Positions 44,911 to 53,538 of a stretch of 64,000 bases of DNA are shown here, piece after piece. The stretch spans positions 5,984,001 through 6,048,000 of the forward strand of contig NC_002678.2 of the NCBI RefSeq assembly GCF_000009625.1. Reading direction: 5' to 3'. The stretch is from Mesorhizobium japonicum MAFF 303099. Its GTDB lineage: Bacteria > Pseudomonadota > Alphaproteobacteria > Rhizobiales > Rhizobiaceae. Every line of letters starts with the position of its first letter. Within the stretch, counting starts at the first letter, position 1. Both the position numbers and the translations under genes were made by a program. The notes beneath the pieces are model-generated. The model was not told the origin of the DNA. It was given only the letters and a program-made list of their open reading frames with translations, and did no database searches.

Positions 44911-46551
44911 ATGGCCAATTCTTACGAACAGGATCTCGACAGGAACGCGGCCAACCACCAGCCGCTGACGCCGCTCACCTATCTGGAGCGCGCGGCAAAG
45001 ACCTATCCCGACCACATCGCCATCATCCACGGCCGCCAGCGCATCAGCTACCGCGATTTCTGGCGCCGCTCGCTGAAGGTCGCATCGGCACTGCAAAAGC
45101 GCGGCATCGGCAAGGGCGACACGGTCACCGTGATGCTGTCCAACACGCCGCCGATGCTGGAGGCGCATTTCGGTGTGCCGATGACCAAGGCGGTGCTGCA
45201 TTCGCTCAACACCCGCCTCGACGCCGCGGTCATCGCCTTCCAGCTCGACCATGCCGAGACCAAGGTGCTCATCGTCGACCGCGAATTCTCCGGCGTCGTC
45301 CGGCAGGCGCTCGATCTGGCCAAGGTCACGCCGCTGGTCATCGACTATGACGATCCCGACTACGCCGCCGACGCCCCCTATCCGAAGGGGGAACGGATTG
45401 GCGCGCTCGACTATGAGGACTTTGTCGCCGGTGGCGACGAGGATTTCGCCTGGTCGATGCCCGACGATGAATGGGACGCCATCTCGCTCAACTACACCTC
45501 GGGCACGACGGGCAATCCGAAGGGCGTGGTCTACCACCATCGCGGTGCCGCCCTGATGGCCTACACCAACACCATCCATGCCGGCATGGCCAAGCACGCC
45601 GTCTATCTCTGGACGCTTCCGATGTTCCACTGCAATGGCTGGTGCTTTCCGTGGACGCTGGCCGTCCAGGCCGGCACCCATGTCTGCCTGCGCTGGGTGC
45701 GGCCGAAGCCGATCTATGACGCCATCGCCGATCATGGCGTCACACATCTCTGCGGCGCGCCGGTCGTCATGTCGGTGCTGATCAACGCCCGGGATGAGGA
45801 CAAGCGCACGTTCGCGCAGACGGTGACCTTCAACACCGCGGCCGCGCCGCCGCCGGAAGCCGTGCTGTCGGGGATGGCCGATGCCGGCTTTGCCGTCACC
45901 CATCTCTATGGCCTGACCGAGACCTATGGCCCGGCCGTGGTCAACGAATGGCATGGCGAATGGGACGATCTCGCAAAGGGCGAGCGCAGCGCCAAGAAGG
46001 CAAGGCAGGGCGTGCGCTATGCCGCGCTCGAAGGCCTGACCGTCATGGACCCCGAGACGATGCAGGCGACGCCGGCCGACGGCGAGACCATCGGCGAGGT
46101 CATGTTCCGCGGCAACATCGTCATGAAGGGCTACCTCAAGAACCGCAAGGCCAGCGACGAAGCGTTCGCCGGCGGCTGGTTCCATTCCGGTGATCTCGGC
46201 GTCATGCATCCCGATGGCTACATCCAGCTCAAGGACCGTTCCAAGGACATCATCATTTCGGGCGGCGAGAACATTTCCTCGATCGAGGTCGAGGATGCGC
46301 TCTACAAGCACCCGTCCGTCGCCTCCTGCGGCGTTGTGGCGCGCCATGACGACAAATGGGGGGAGGTGCCGGTTGCCTATGTCGAGCTGAAGCCCGGCAA
46401 GACGGCGAGCGAGGCCGAGATCATCGAGCACTGCCGTGCGCTGCTTGCCCGCTTCAAAGTGCCGAAAGCGGTGATTTTTGCCGAGATCCCGAAGACCTCG
46501 ACCGGCAAGATCCAGAAATTCCGACTCCGCGAAATGGCCAAACTCGCCTGA
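44911..46551 (+). CDS. Acyl-CoA synthetase, medium/long-chain or DmdB-like
   Basis: A 546-residue AMP-forming ligase that activates a carboxylic acid as its CoA thioester. Motifs: LNYTSGTTGNPKGVVYHHRG near residue 195 (AMP site), HLYGLTETYGP near 330, GWFHSGDLGVMHPDGYIQLKDR near 425, and the catalytic lysine in TSTGKIQKFRLRE at the end. It resembles the alphaproteobacterial group that contains 3-methylmercaptopropionyl-CoA ligase (DmdB) as well as ordinary medium-chain enzymes; the substrate cannot be decided. GGGGAGGATGGG precedes ATG 44911. It stands alone between the SorC gene and the TetR/RND genes. Confidence 0.85.
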   Translation: MANSYEQDLDRNAANHQPLTPLTYLERAAKTYPDHIAIIHGRQRISYRDFWRRSLKVASALQKRGIGKGDTVTVMLSNTPPMLEAHFGVPMTKAVLHSLNTRLDAAVIAFQLDHAETKVLIVDREFSGVVRQALDLAKVTPLVIDYDDPDYAADAPYPKGERIGALDYEDFVAGGDEDFAWSMPDDEWDAISLNYTSGTTGNPKGVVYHHRGAALMAYTNTIHAGMAKHAVYLWTLPMFHCNGWCFPWTLAVQAGTHVCLRWVRPKPIYDAIADHGVTHLCGAPVVMSVLINARDEDKRTFAQTVTFNTAAAPPPEAVLSGMADAGFAVTHLYGLTETYGPAVVNEWHGEWDDLAKGERSAKKARQGVRYAALEGLTVMDPETMQATPADGETIGEVMFRGNIVMKGYLKNRKASDEAFAGGWFHSGDLGVMHPDGYIQLKDRSKDIIISGGENISSIEVEDALYKHPSVASCGVVARHDDKWGEVPVAYVELKPGKTASEAEIIEHCRALLARFKVPKAVIFAEIPKTSTGKIQKFRLREMAKLA

Positions 46552-46667
46552 AGCGCCGGCGGCCTCTTTAAAAAATATTTTGAGTTGCCCGCATCCTTGG
46601 GCCGCTTGGTTACGTCTGTTGGATGTCACCATCTGTCACTATCTTGTACGCGTACGTCGATTTCGCG

Positions 46668-46718
46668 TTGACATCCCGCCTTCTTCAATTTACGACTGAC
46701 GAAAATTGAAATTCGTCA
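46668..46718 (+). promoter_or_regulatory. Promoter and TetR-type operator of the RND operon
   Basis: TTGACA (46668-46673) is followed after 17 bases by a weak -10 TACGAC (46691-46696). Directly downstream is the dyad TGACGAA-N8-TTCGTCA (46697-46718) with perfect seven-base arms. A repressor bound there would block the start, as is usual for TetR-controlled efflux operons. Confidence 0.65.
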
Positions 46719-46737
46719 CTTGTCAAACGAAAGAGCC

Positions 46738-47346
46738 ATGTCCGAAGCCGCCAACATCGTTGTCGATGCCGCCAGGCAGGAGAATGTGACGCGCATTCTC
46801 GACTGTGCCGAGCGCCTGTTCCGGCACTATGGCTACGGCAAGACCAATGTTGCCGACATCGCCCGTGAGCTCGGCATGTCGCCGGCCAACATCTACCGTT
46901 TCTTCGCCTCCAAGGTCGAAATCCACCAGGCGGTGTGTGGCCGGATGCTCGGCGCCAGCTACAAGATGGCCTACGAGATCATGCACCTGCCGATCGGTGC
47001 CGAGGAGCGGCTTCGTCGCTACATCCATGCGCAATACAAGATGACGCTGGAGACCATGCTCGATGAGCAGAAGGTGCATGAGATGGTCATCGTCGCGCTC
47101 GAGCGGGACTGGGGCGTCATCGACAAGCACGTCGACAGCATCCACGATCTCTTCGCGGAGGTCATCCGTGACGGCATCGAGGCCGGCGAGTTCGCCGAGC
47201 AGGACCCGGTGATCGCGTCGCGCTGCTTCGGCGCCGCTACAATCATCCTTTGCCATCCGCAGATGGTGGCGCAGTGTCTTGCCAAGACCAACCGGGCGAT
47301 GCCCGACGACCTGATCGACTATGCGATCAAGGCCTTGAAGAAATAG
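46738..47346 (+). CDS. TetR-family transcriptional regulator
   Basis: A 202-residue regulator. Residues 18-65 contain the TetR helix-turn-helix: AERLFRHYGYGKTNVADIAR followed by LGMSPANIYRFFASK. The remainder is a helical ligand-binding domain (TetR_C type) with no close assignment. It is the first gene of a run with the RND membrane-fusion and pump genes and is preceded by a dyad that overlaps the promoter, so it most likely represses this operon until a toxic ligand binds. ATG 46738 gives the standard distance to the helix-turn-helix; a TTG six codons earlier is possible. Confidence 0.87.
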   Translation: MSEAANIVVDAARQENVTRILDCAERLFRHYGYGKTNVADIARELGMSPANIYRFFASKVEIHQAVCGRMLGASYKMAYEIMHLPIGAEERLRRYIHAQYKMTLETMLDEQKVHEMVIVALERDWGVIDKHVDSIHDLFAEVIRDGIEAGEFAEQDPVIASRCFGAATIILCHPQMVAQCLAKTNRAMPDDLIDYAIKALKK

Positions 47347-47400
47347 CCGGCGCCCGCCGGGCGCAGGTCGACAGTTTATCTCCAGTTCGGGAGTGCCAAG

Positions 47401-48543
47401 GTGTCTTTGTCCCATTCCATCATCCGCCGGTTGCCGGTCGCGGGCCTTGTGGTCGCGGCGCTCGCGCTTGCCGGCTGCAGCCAGGAGAAGGCCGAGGTCA
47501 AGGAGATAATCCGCCCGGTCAAGGTCGTCGAAATCGCTCAGGCGCATGACACCCGCATGCTTTCCTATTCGGGATCCGTGCGGGCTCGCACCGAAAGCGC
47601 CCTGGCTTTCCGCGTCAACGGCAAGATCACCGAGCGTCTGGTCGACATCGGTCAGCATGTGGTGCCGGGCGATGTGCTCGCCCGCATCGATCCCACCGAC
47701 TACGACCTGTCGGTCAAAAGCGCGCAGGCAGCCCTTGATGCCGCCGAACGGCAGGTCGAGACGACGGAGCTTACGCGAAAGCGCGCCGAGCAGCTTTTCA
47801 CCAGGAACTTCGCGCCGAAATCGCAGCTCGAACAGGCGACGCTGGCCCATGACCAGGCGGTCGCCACGCGCGACTCCGCCCGTTCGTCGCTCGACCAAGC
47901 CAAGAACCAGGTCGGCTATACCGACCTCAAGGCCGACAGGGACGGCATCGTCACGGCCGTGAACGCCGATGTCGGCCAGGTGGTTGGCTCCGGCACGCCC
48001 GTGGTCTCAGTCGCCGTCGATGGCGAAAAGGAAGTGCTGATCGCGGTGCCGGAGATGGAAATCGCCGAGTTCAAGCCGGGCAAGTCAGTCAAGGCGGGCT
48101 TCTGGTCCGACAGCACGCTGGCGCTCGACGGCAAGGTCCGCGAGGTTGCCGGCAGCGCCGATCCGCAATCGCGCACCTTCGCCGTCCGTGTCAGCCTGCC
48201 CAATGATCCGCGTGTGCTTCTCGGCATGACCGCCAATATCGAGGCCTCGGCCGCCAACGAAAAGCAGCTGGTTTCGATCCCCTTGAGCGCGTTGGCTGAA
48301 AAAGACAGCCAGTCGATCGTCTGGACCGTGGATCGTGGCGCCGATACCGTTCATGCCCGTCCGGTGAAGGTTGCCAAGTTCGCCGCCGATGGCGTGCGAG
48401 TCGCAGAAGGATTGAAGCCCGGCGATATCGTGGTCGCCGCCGGCACCCAGTTCATGACCGAGAATCTCAGGGTCAAGCTCGCCGGCGGCCTGGCGCAGCA
48501 ATCAGCCTCAGCCGAGGGCGACGACGCCAGCCGGCTGCGCTGA
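47401..48543 (+). CDS. RND efflux periplasmic adaptor (membrane-fusion) lipoprotein
   Basis: A 380-residue adaptor. The leader is a lipoprotein signal with lipobox ALAGC, so cysteine 25 would be acylated. Domains in order: barrel-sandwich half (RARTESALAFRVNGKITERL), a coiled-coil hairpin of about 70 residues, lipoyl-like return, then a beta-barrel with SADPQSRTFAVRVSL and a membrane-proximal domain. It joins the inner-membrane pump to an outer-membrane channel. No TolC-type gene is in the operon, so a channel encoded elsewhere is needed. The start is GTG 47401 with GGGAG seven bases upstream. Confidence 0.9.
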   Translation: MSLSHSIIRRLPVAGLVVAALALAGCSQEKAEVKEIIRPVKVVEIAQAHDTRMLSYSGSVRARTESALAFRVNGKITERLVDIGQHVVPGDVLARIDPTDYDLSVKSAQAALDAAERQVETTELTRKRAEQLFTRNFAPKSQLEQATLAHDQAVATRDSARSSLDQAKNQVGYTDLKADRDGIVTAVNADVGQVVGSGTPVVSVAVDGEKEVLIAVPEMEIAEFKPGKSVKAGFWSDSTLALDGKVREVAGSADPQSRTFAVRVSLPNDPRVLLGMTANIEASAANEKQLVSIPLSALAEKDSQSIVWTVDRGADTVHARPVKVAKFAADGVRVAEGLKPGDIVVAAGTQFMTENLRVKLAGGLAQQSASAEGDDASRLR

Positions 48544-48785
48544 GGACAGACAGGTCGGCCGCGCGTTCCCGCGGCCGCAGGTTTCCGGGCGGCGTGCGCC
48601 CGAAGGTTGAGACGTCACGGCCGATGTACCCCCGCATCGACCTAGCGTCCCACCGCGATGAGTGTCTCTCCGCTCGGAAAGCCTCGCCGCCCGGAAGCCA
48701 GATCGAATGCAGATGATTTCGTTTCGCGCGCCGCGCTTCTTTGAAGCGCCGGGCGCCGGCAAACAAGCAAAGTGGACGAGTACCG

Positions 48786-51700
48786 ATGACTAATTCCACT
48801 GAAGAAAAGCGGCCTTTCAACCTGTCGCGCTGGGCCATCGGCCATCCCTCGATCGCGCGATTTCTGTTCGGGCTGATCATCATCGCCGGTGCGCTCGGCC
48901 TGATGCGCATGGGCCAGAAGGAAGACCCGGATTTCACCTTCCGGGTGATGGTCGTGCAGGCGATCTGGCCGGGCTCCTCGATCCAGGAAATGGAAGACCA
49001 GGTCGTCAACAAGATCGAGCGCAAGCTGCAGGAAACGCCGCATCTCGACTTTGTGCGCTCCTTCACCCGCGCCGGCAGCGCCATCATCACCGTGCAGATC
49101 AAGGGCGACACCAACGCCGCCGAGGTGGCGGACGCCTTCTATCAGGTGCGCAAGAAGGTCGGCGACATCTCCGGCGACCTGCCGCAAGGCCTGCTCGGCC
49201 CCTATTTCAACGACGAGTTCGGCGACACCTTCATCACCCTGCATTCGATCAGCGGCGATGGCTTCTCCTATCCAGAGCTGAAGAAGTTCGCCATCCAGGC
49301 GCGCGACATGCTGTTGACGACGCCCGGCGTCGAGAAGGCCGTCATCATCGGCGACCAGCCGGAAAAGCTCTACATCGACGTTTCGTCCAAGGCGCTCGCC
49401 GAGCGTGGTTTGACGCTGCCCGACCTGCAGAACGCGATCAAGGGCCAGAACAACGTCGATCCGGCCGGCGCCGTCGACACCGGCGTCAATTCGGTGCGCA
49501 TCTCCGTCGAAGGCGACGTCACCAAGGCCGCCGATATCAGGGAATTGCGCCTGCGTGCCGGCGGGCAGGTCACCCGTCTCGGCGACATCGCCACCGTGAC
49601 CTCCGGACTCGAAGATCCGTTCCAGCGCAAATACCGTTTCAACGGTCATGACAGCGTGCAGCTTGGCGTGGTCATGGCCAAGGGTTTCAAGGTCACCGAC
49701 GTCGGCAAGGATGTCGAGGCAACCTACAAGCGCTTCGAGGAGGCGCTGCCCTATGGCGTATCGGTCGACCAGATTTCCGATCAGCCAGGCGTCGTCACGG
49801 ATGCGGTGGCCGAGTTCATGCATGCGCTCGGCGAGGCGCTGCTGATCGTGCTTGTCGTCTCGTTCCTGTCGATCGGCTGGCGTTCGGGGCTGGTCATCGC
49901 CATCGCCATCCCGCTGGTTCTGGCCGCCACCTTCGCCATCATGTACGAGCTCGGCATCGACCTACAGCGCATTTCGCTGGGCGCCCTGATCATCGCGCTC
50001 GGCCTGCTTGTCGACGACGCCATGATCGTCGTCGAGATGATGGAGCGCAAGCTGGAGGAGGGGCTGGTCAAGATCGAGGCGGCGAGCTTCGCCTATACGT
50101 CGACAGCCTTTCCGATGCTGAGCGGCACGCTCATCACCACCGCGGGCTTCATCCCGGTCGGCTTCGCCGCCTCCACGGCCGGCGAATATGTGCGCACCCT
50201 GTTCTATGTCGTCGGCATCGCGCTGATCGTGTCGTGGTTCGTCGCGGTCTATTTCACGCCGTGGCTCGGCAACATGATCCTCAAGCAGCGCAAGCATGCC
50301 GGCACCCATCATGACGTCTTCGACACGCGTTTCTACCGTCGGCTGCGTGCTACTGTCGGCTGGGCGGTGCGCCATCGCATCATCGTGCTCGTCATGACAC
50401 TGGTGACTTTCGGCACCAGCCTGTGGGCGTTCCAGTTCATCCCGCAGAACTTCTTCCCGCAGTCGTCGCGGCCGGAAATCCTGGTCGATCTCTGGCTGCC
50501 CGAGGGCACCAGCATCAAGGAGGTCGAAACGCAGGCCAAGGCGCTGGAAGCCAAGATGATGGACGACAAGGACAAGCGCTTCATCGCCACCTATATCGGC
50601 GAAGGCGCGCCGCGCTTCTTCCTGCCGCTCGACCAGCAGCTGCGCAACCCGAACTTCGCCCAGATGCTGGTGATGGCCAATGACGAGCCGGCGCGCGAGC
50701 GGCTGATCGTCAAGCTGCGCACGGTTCTGGCCGAGGATTTCCCCTCGATCCGCGCCAAGGTCGATCGCCTGTTCCTCGGACCGCCGACTGGCTGGCCGGT
50801 GCAGATGCGCGTCATGGGTCCCGACCGCCAGGAGGTACGCCGCATCGCCGACCAGGTGAAGGCGAAATTCCGCGAGGATCCGCTGCTGGGCGCCGTGCAT
50901 GACGATTGGCTCGAGCCGGTGCCAGCGATGAAGCTGGTCATCGACCAGGATCGCGCCCGGGCGCTCGGCGTCACCTCGCAGCGCATCCGTCAGATGCTGC
51001 AGGCGACCATGGCCGGTGCGCCGCTCGACGACTTCCGCGATGGCGAGGAGACGGTCTCCATCGTCGCTCGCGAGCCGGATGCCAGCCGCAGCCTGCTGTC
51101 CTCGGTCGACTCGGTCTACGTCCCGACCGATTTTGGTGGCTTCGTGCCGCTGTCGCAGGTGGCCAAGGTGGTACCTGTGCTGGAGCAGGGCATCGAATGG
51201 CGCCGCGACCGCCTGCCGACCATCAGCGTGCGCGCAACGCTGCCCGATGGCGTGCAGTCCAACGACGTCGTCACCAAGATGTACAAGGACATGCAGGGCC
51301 TGCGCGACGGCCTGGCGCCCGGTTACAAGATCGAGATCCAGGGCGGTGCCGAGGATTCGGCCGAAAGCCAGGCGTCGATCGCCGCCAAGGCGCCGATCAT
51401 GCTGGCCATCATCGTCGTGCTCTTGATGATCCAGCTGCAGAACTTCGGCAAGGCGATGCTGGTGCTGGCCACCGGTCCGCTCGGCATTATTGGCGCGGCC
51501 GCCGCGCTTTTGATCAGCGGCGCGCCGTTCGGCTTCGTCGCCATCCTCGGCGTCATCGCGCTGCTCGGCATCATCATGCGCAACTCGATCATCCTGGTCG
51601 ACCAGATCGACCAGGACATCGCCAGAGGCATGGAGCGCTCGGAGGCCATTATCGGCTCGGCCGTGCGCCGCTTCCGGCCAATCGTGCTGACGGCGATGAC

Positions 51701-51926
51701 GGCGGTGCTGGCGCTGATCCCGATTTCGCGCGCCGTGTTCTGGGGTCCGCTCGCCTATGCCATGATGGGCGGCATCGTGGTTGCCACCGTGCTGACCATC
51801 CTGGTGCTGCCGGCCGGCTACGCCCTGTTCTTCGGCCGCGAGCCGAAGAAGGTGGTGAACAGCGAGCAGGCGCCCGAGCCAGAGTTGGCGACCGAGCGGC
51901 CGCAACTGGCCCTGGCCGCGGAATAG
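48786..51926 (+). CDS. RND efflux inner-membrane pump, AcrB/MexF superfamily
   Basis: A 1046-residue proton-driven pump with twelve predicted helices and two large periplasmic loops. The first helix (IARFLFGLIIIAGALGLMRM) is followed by the porter domain; the proton-relay aspartates are present in LGLLVDDAMIVVEMMERK near residue 410. The sequence FVAILGVIALLGIIMRNSII near the end is typical of the second half. It is of the heavy, drug or solvent exporting HAE1-like class; the substrate is unknown. ATG 48786 gives the usual short cytoplasmic N terminus. A 240-base gap with a GC hairpin (48557-48576) separates it from the adaptor gene. Confidence 0.92.
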   Translation: MTNSTEEKRPFNLSRWAIGHPSIARFLFGLIIIAGALGLMRMGQKEDPDFTFRVMVVQAIWPGSSIQEMEDQVVNKIERKLQETPHLDFVRSFTRAGSAIITVQIKGDTNAAEVADAFYQVRKKVGDISGDLPQGLLGPYFNDEFGDTFITLHSISGDGFSYPELKKFAIQARDMLLTTPGVEKAVIIGDQPEKLYIDVSSKALAERGLTLPDLQNAIKGQNNVDPAGAVDTGVNSVRISVEGDVTKAADIRELRLRAGGQVTRLGDIATVTSGLEDPFQRKYRFNGHDSVQLGVVMAKGFKVTDVGKDVEATYKRFEEALPYGVSVDQISDQPGVVTDAVAEFMHALGEALLIVLVVSFLSIGWRSGLVIAIAIPLVLAATFAIMYELGIDLQRISLGALIIALGLLVDDAMIVVEMMERKLEEGLVKIEAASFAYTSTAFPMLSGTLITTAGFIPVGFAASTAGEYVRTLFYVVGIALIVSWFVAVYFTPWLGNMILKQRKHAGTHHDVFDTRFYRRLRATVGWAVRHRIIVLVMTLVTFGTSLWAFQFIPQNFFPQSSRPEILVDLWLPEGTSIKEVETQAKALEAKMMDDKDKRFIATYIGEGAPRFFLPLDQQLRNPNFAQMLVMANDEPARERLIVKLRTVLAEDFPSIRAKVDRLFLGPPTGWPVQMRVMGPDRQEVRRIADQVKAKFREDPLLGAVHDDWLEPVPAMKLVIDQDRARALGVTSQRIRQMLQATMAGAPLDDFRDGEETVSIVAREPDASRSLLSSVDSVYVPTDFGGFVPLSQVAKVVPVLEQGIEWRRDRLPTISVRATLPDGVQSNDVVTKMYKDMQGLRDGLAPGYKIEIQGGAEDSAESQASIAAKAPIMLAIIVVLLMIQLQNFGKAMLVLATGPLGIIGAAAALLISGAPFGFVAILGVIALLGIIMRNSIILVDQIDQDIARGMERSEAIIGSAVRRFRPIVLTAMTAVLALIPISRAVFWGPLAYAMMGGIVVATVLTILVLPAGYALFFGREPKKVVNSEQAPEPELATERPQLALAAE

Positions 51927-51938
51927 AGCGGTTCCATC

Positions 51939-51971
51939 GTATCATCCGCCATCGGCGATGGCGGATGATAC
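51939..51971. terminator. 33-bp perfect palindrome after the RND pump gene
   Basis: Arms of 16 bases (GTATCATCCGCCATCG at 51939 and its exact complement ending 51971) flank a single base, 13 bases after the pump stop. It would form a strong hairpin. No T-run follows, so it may act as a terminator, an mRNA stabiliser or a protein site. AGCGGTTCCAT occurs just before it and again near 52050. Confidence 0.6.
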
Positions 51972-52109
51972 CGCGTGACGGCCAGCCGTCGATGAAAATG
52001 CTCCCCACTGCCGGTTCTGCAAAATAGAATTCCTTCCCAGGGGCGCAAAGCGGTTCCATGCTGAGCGACACCGGAGCGGCAACGCTCGTCCTCATCAAGG
52101 TTTCTTTGC

Positions 52110-53465
52110 ATGACAGAAAATCGGCAATTGCGGCTTGGCGCCTTCATGCGCCCAGTCAGCCTGCACACCGGCGCCTGGCGCTATCCCGGCGCCTATCCCG
52201 ACGCCAACTTCAACTTCGCGCATCTGAAGCGCTTCGCGCAGACGCTGGAGGCGGCGAAGTTCGACGCGTTCTTCATGGCCGACCATCTGGCCGTGCTCAA
52301 CATGCCGATCGAGGCGCTGCGGCGCAGCCACACGGTGACCTCGTTCGAGCCGTTCACGCTCTTGTCGGCGCTTGCCGCCGTCACCGACCATATCGGGCTG
52401 GTCGCCACCGCGTCGACGACCTTCGACGCGCCCTATCACATTGCGCGTCGCTTCGCGTCGCTCGACCATATCAGCGGCGGACGCGCCGGCTGGAACATCG
52501 TCACCACGTCGAACCCCGATGCGGCGCTCAACTTCGGGCTGGACGAACATGTCGAACATGACGAGCGCTATCACCGGGCGCGGGAATTCTACGATGTCGT
52601 GACCGGCCTGTGGGACAGTTTTGCTGACGACGCCTTCATCCGCGACGCCGAAAGTGGGCTCTATTTCGATCCGGCCAAACTGCATGTGCTGGACCATAAG
52701 GGCGAGCATCTCTCCGTGCGCGGGCCGCTCAATATAGCCCGGCCGGTACAGGGCTGGCCGGTCATCGTCCAGGCCGGTGCCTCGGAAGCCGGGCGGCAGC
52801 TGGCGGCCGAGACGGCCGAGGTGATTTTCGCCGCCCATGCCGATCTTGCCGCCGGGCAGCACTTCTTTGCCGACGTCAAGGGCAGGGCACAAAAACTCGG
52901 GCGCTCCCGCGACGACATCAAGATCCTGCCTGGTGCTTTCGTCGTCGTCGGCGACAGTGTCGAGGACGCGCGGGCCAAGCGGGCGAAGCTCGACAGCCTG
53001 GTCTATTACGAGAGCGGCATTGCCTCGCTATCGATCGCGCTTGGGCATAACGCGTCGGCCTTTGATCCTGACGCCGCTTTGCCTGAAATACCGGAAACCA
53101 ATGCCTCGAAGAGCAGCCGCGAGCGCGTCATTGAGCTCGCCCGGAACGAAAACCTGACCGTTCGCCAGCTTGCCCAGCGGCTGGGCGGTTATTCCGGTCT
53201 CGCCTTCGTCGGCACGCCGCAAATCATCGCCGACGAGATGGAGAAATGGCTGGTCACCGAAGGATCGGACGGCTTCAACATCATGTTTCCCTATCTGCCC
53301 GCCGGGCTCGACGATTTCGTCGAGAAGGTGGTACCCGAGCTGCAGCGGCGCGGCATCTTCAGGCGGCAGTACGAGGGATCGACGCTCCGCGAGAATCTCG
53401 GCCTGAAGCGGCCGCCCAACCGGTTCTTCGAAGACGCGAAATCGGCAGTTCGCAAGGCTGGCTGA
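52110..53465 (+). CDS. FMN-dependent monooxygenase of the NtaA/SnaA/DszA family
   Basis: A 451-residue luciferase-like flavin monooxygenase. The N terminus LRLGAFMRPVSLHTGAWRYP and the blocks HISGGRAGWNIVTTSNPDAA near residue 125 and YEFL-equivalent YHRAREFYDVVTGLWDSF near 155 are typical of the NtaA/SnaA/DszA group, which uses reduced FMN and oxygen to attack aminopolycarboxylates, sulfones or similar compounds. No flavin reductase gene is adjacent. It stands alone, converging on the APC permease gene. The substrate is unknown; sulfur- or amine-containing compounds are possibilities. Confidence 0.83.
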   Translation: MTENRQLRLGAFMRPVSLHTGAWRYPGAYPDANFNFAHLKRFAQTLEAAKFDAFFMADHLAVLNMPIEALRRSHTVTSFEPFTLLSALAAVTDHIGLVATASTTFDAPYHIARRFASLDHISGGRAGWNIVTTSNPDAALNFGLDEHVEHDERYHRAREFYDVVTGLWDSFADDAFIRDAESGLYFDPAKLHVLDHKGEHLSVRGPLNIARPVQGWPVIVQAGASEAGRQLAAETAEVIFAAHADLAAGQHFFADVKGRAQKLGRSRDDIKILPGAFVVVGDSVEDARAKRAKLDSLVYYESGIASLSIALGHNASAFDPDAALPEIPETNASKSSRERVIELARNENLTVRQLAQRLGGYSGLAFVGTPQIIADEMEKWLVTEGSDGFNIMFPYLPAGLDDFVEKVVPELQRRGIFRRQYEGSTLRENLGLKRPPNRFFEDAKSAVRKAG

Positions 53466-53538
53466 TGCGAGGCTCCGGTCGGAGGCCGAAAAGAATCGGG
53501 CGCGCCGTAGCGCGCCCGATGTCTGTTAAGTCGGCCTG

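Noticed and set aside
44845..46632. 595-residue minus-strand frame
   Set aside because: It mirrors the acyl-CoA synthetase; long antisense frames are expected at this GC content.
49962..51905. 647-residue minus-strand frame
   Set aside because: It lies opposite the RND pump, is rich in D, H, R and Q, and has no membrane or domain signal.
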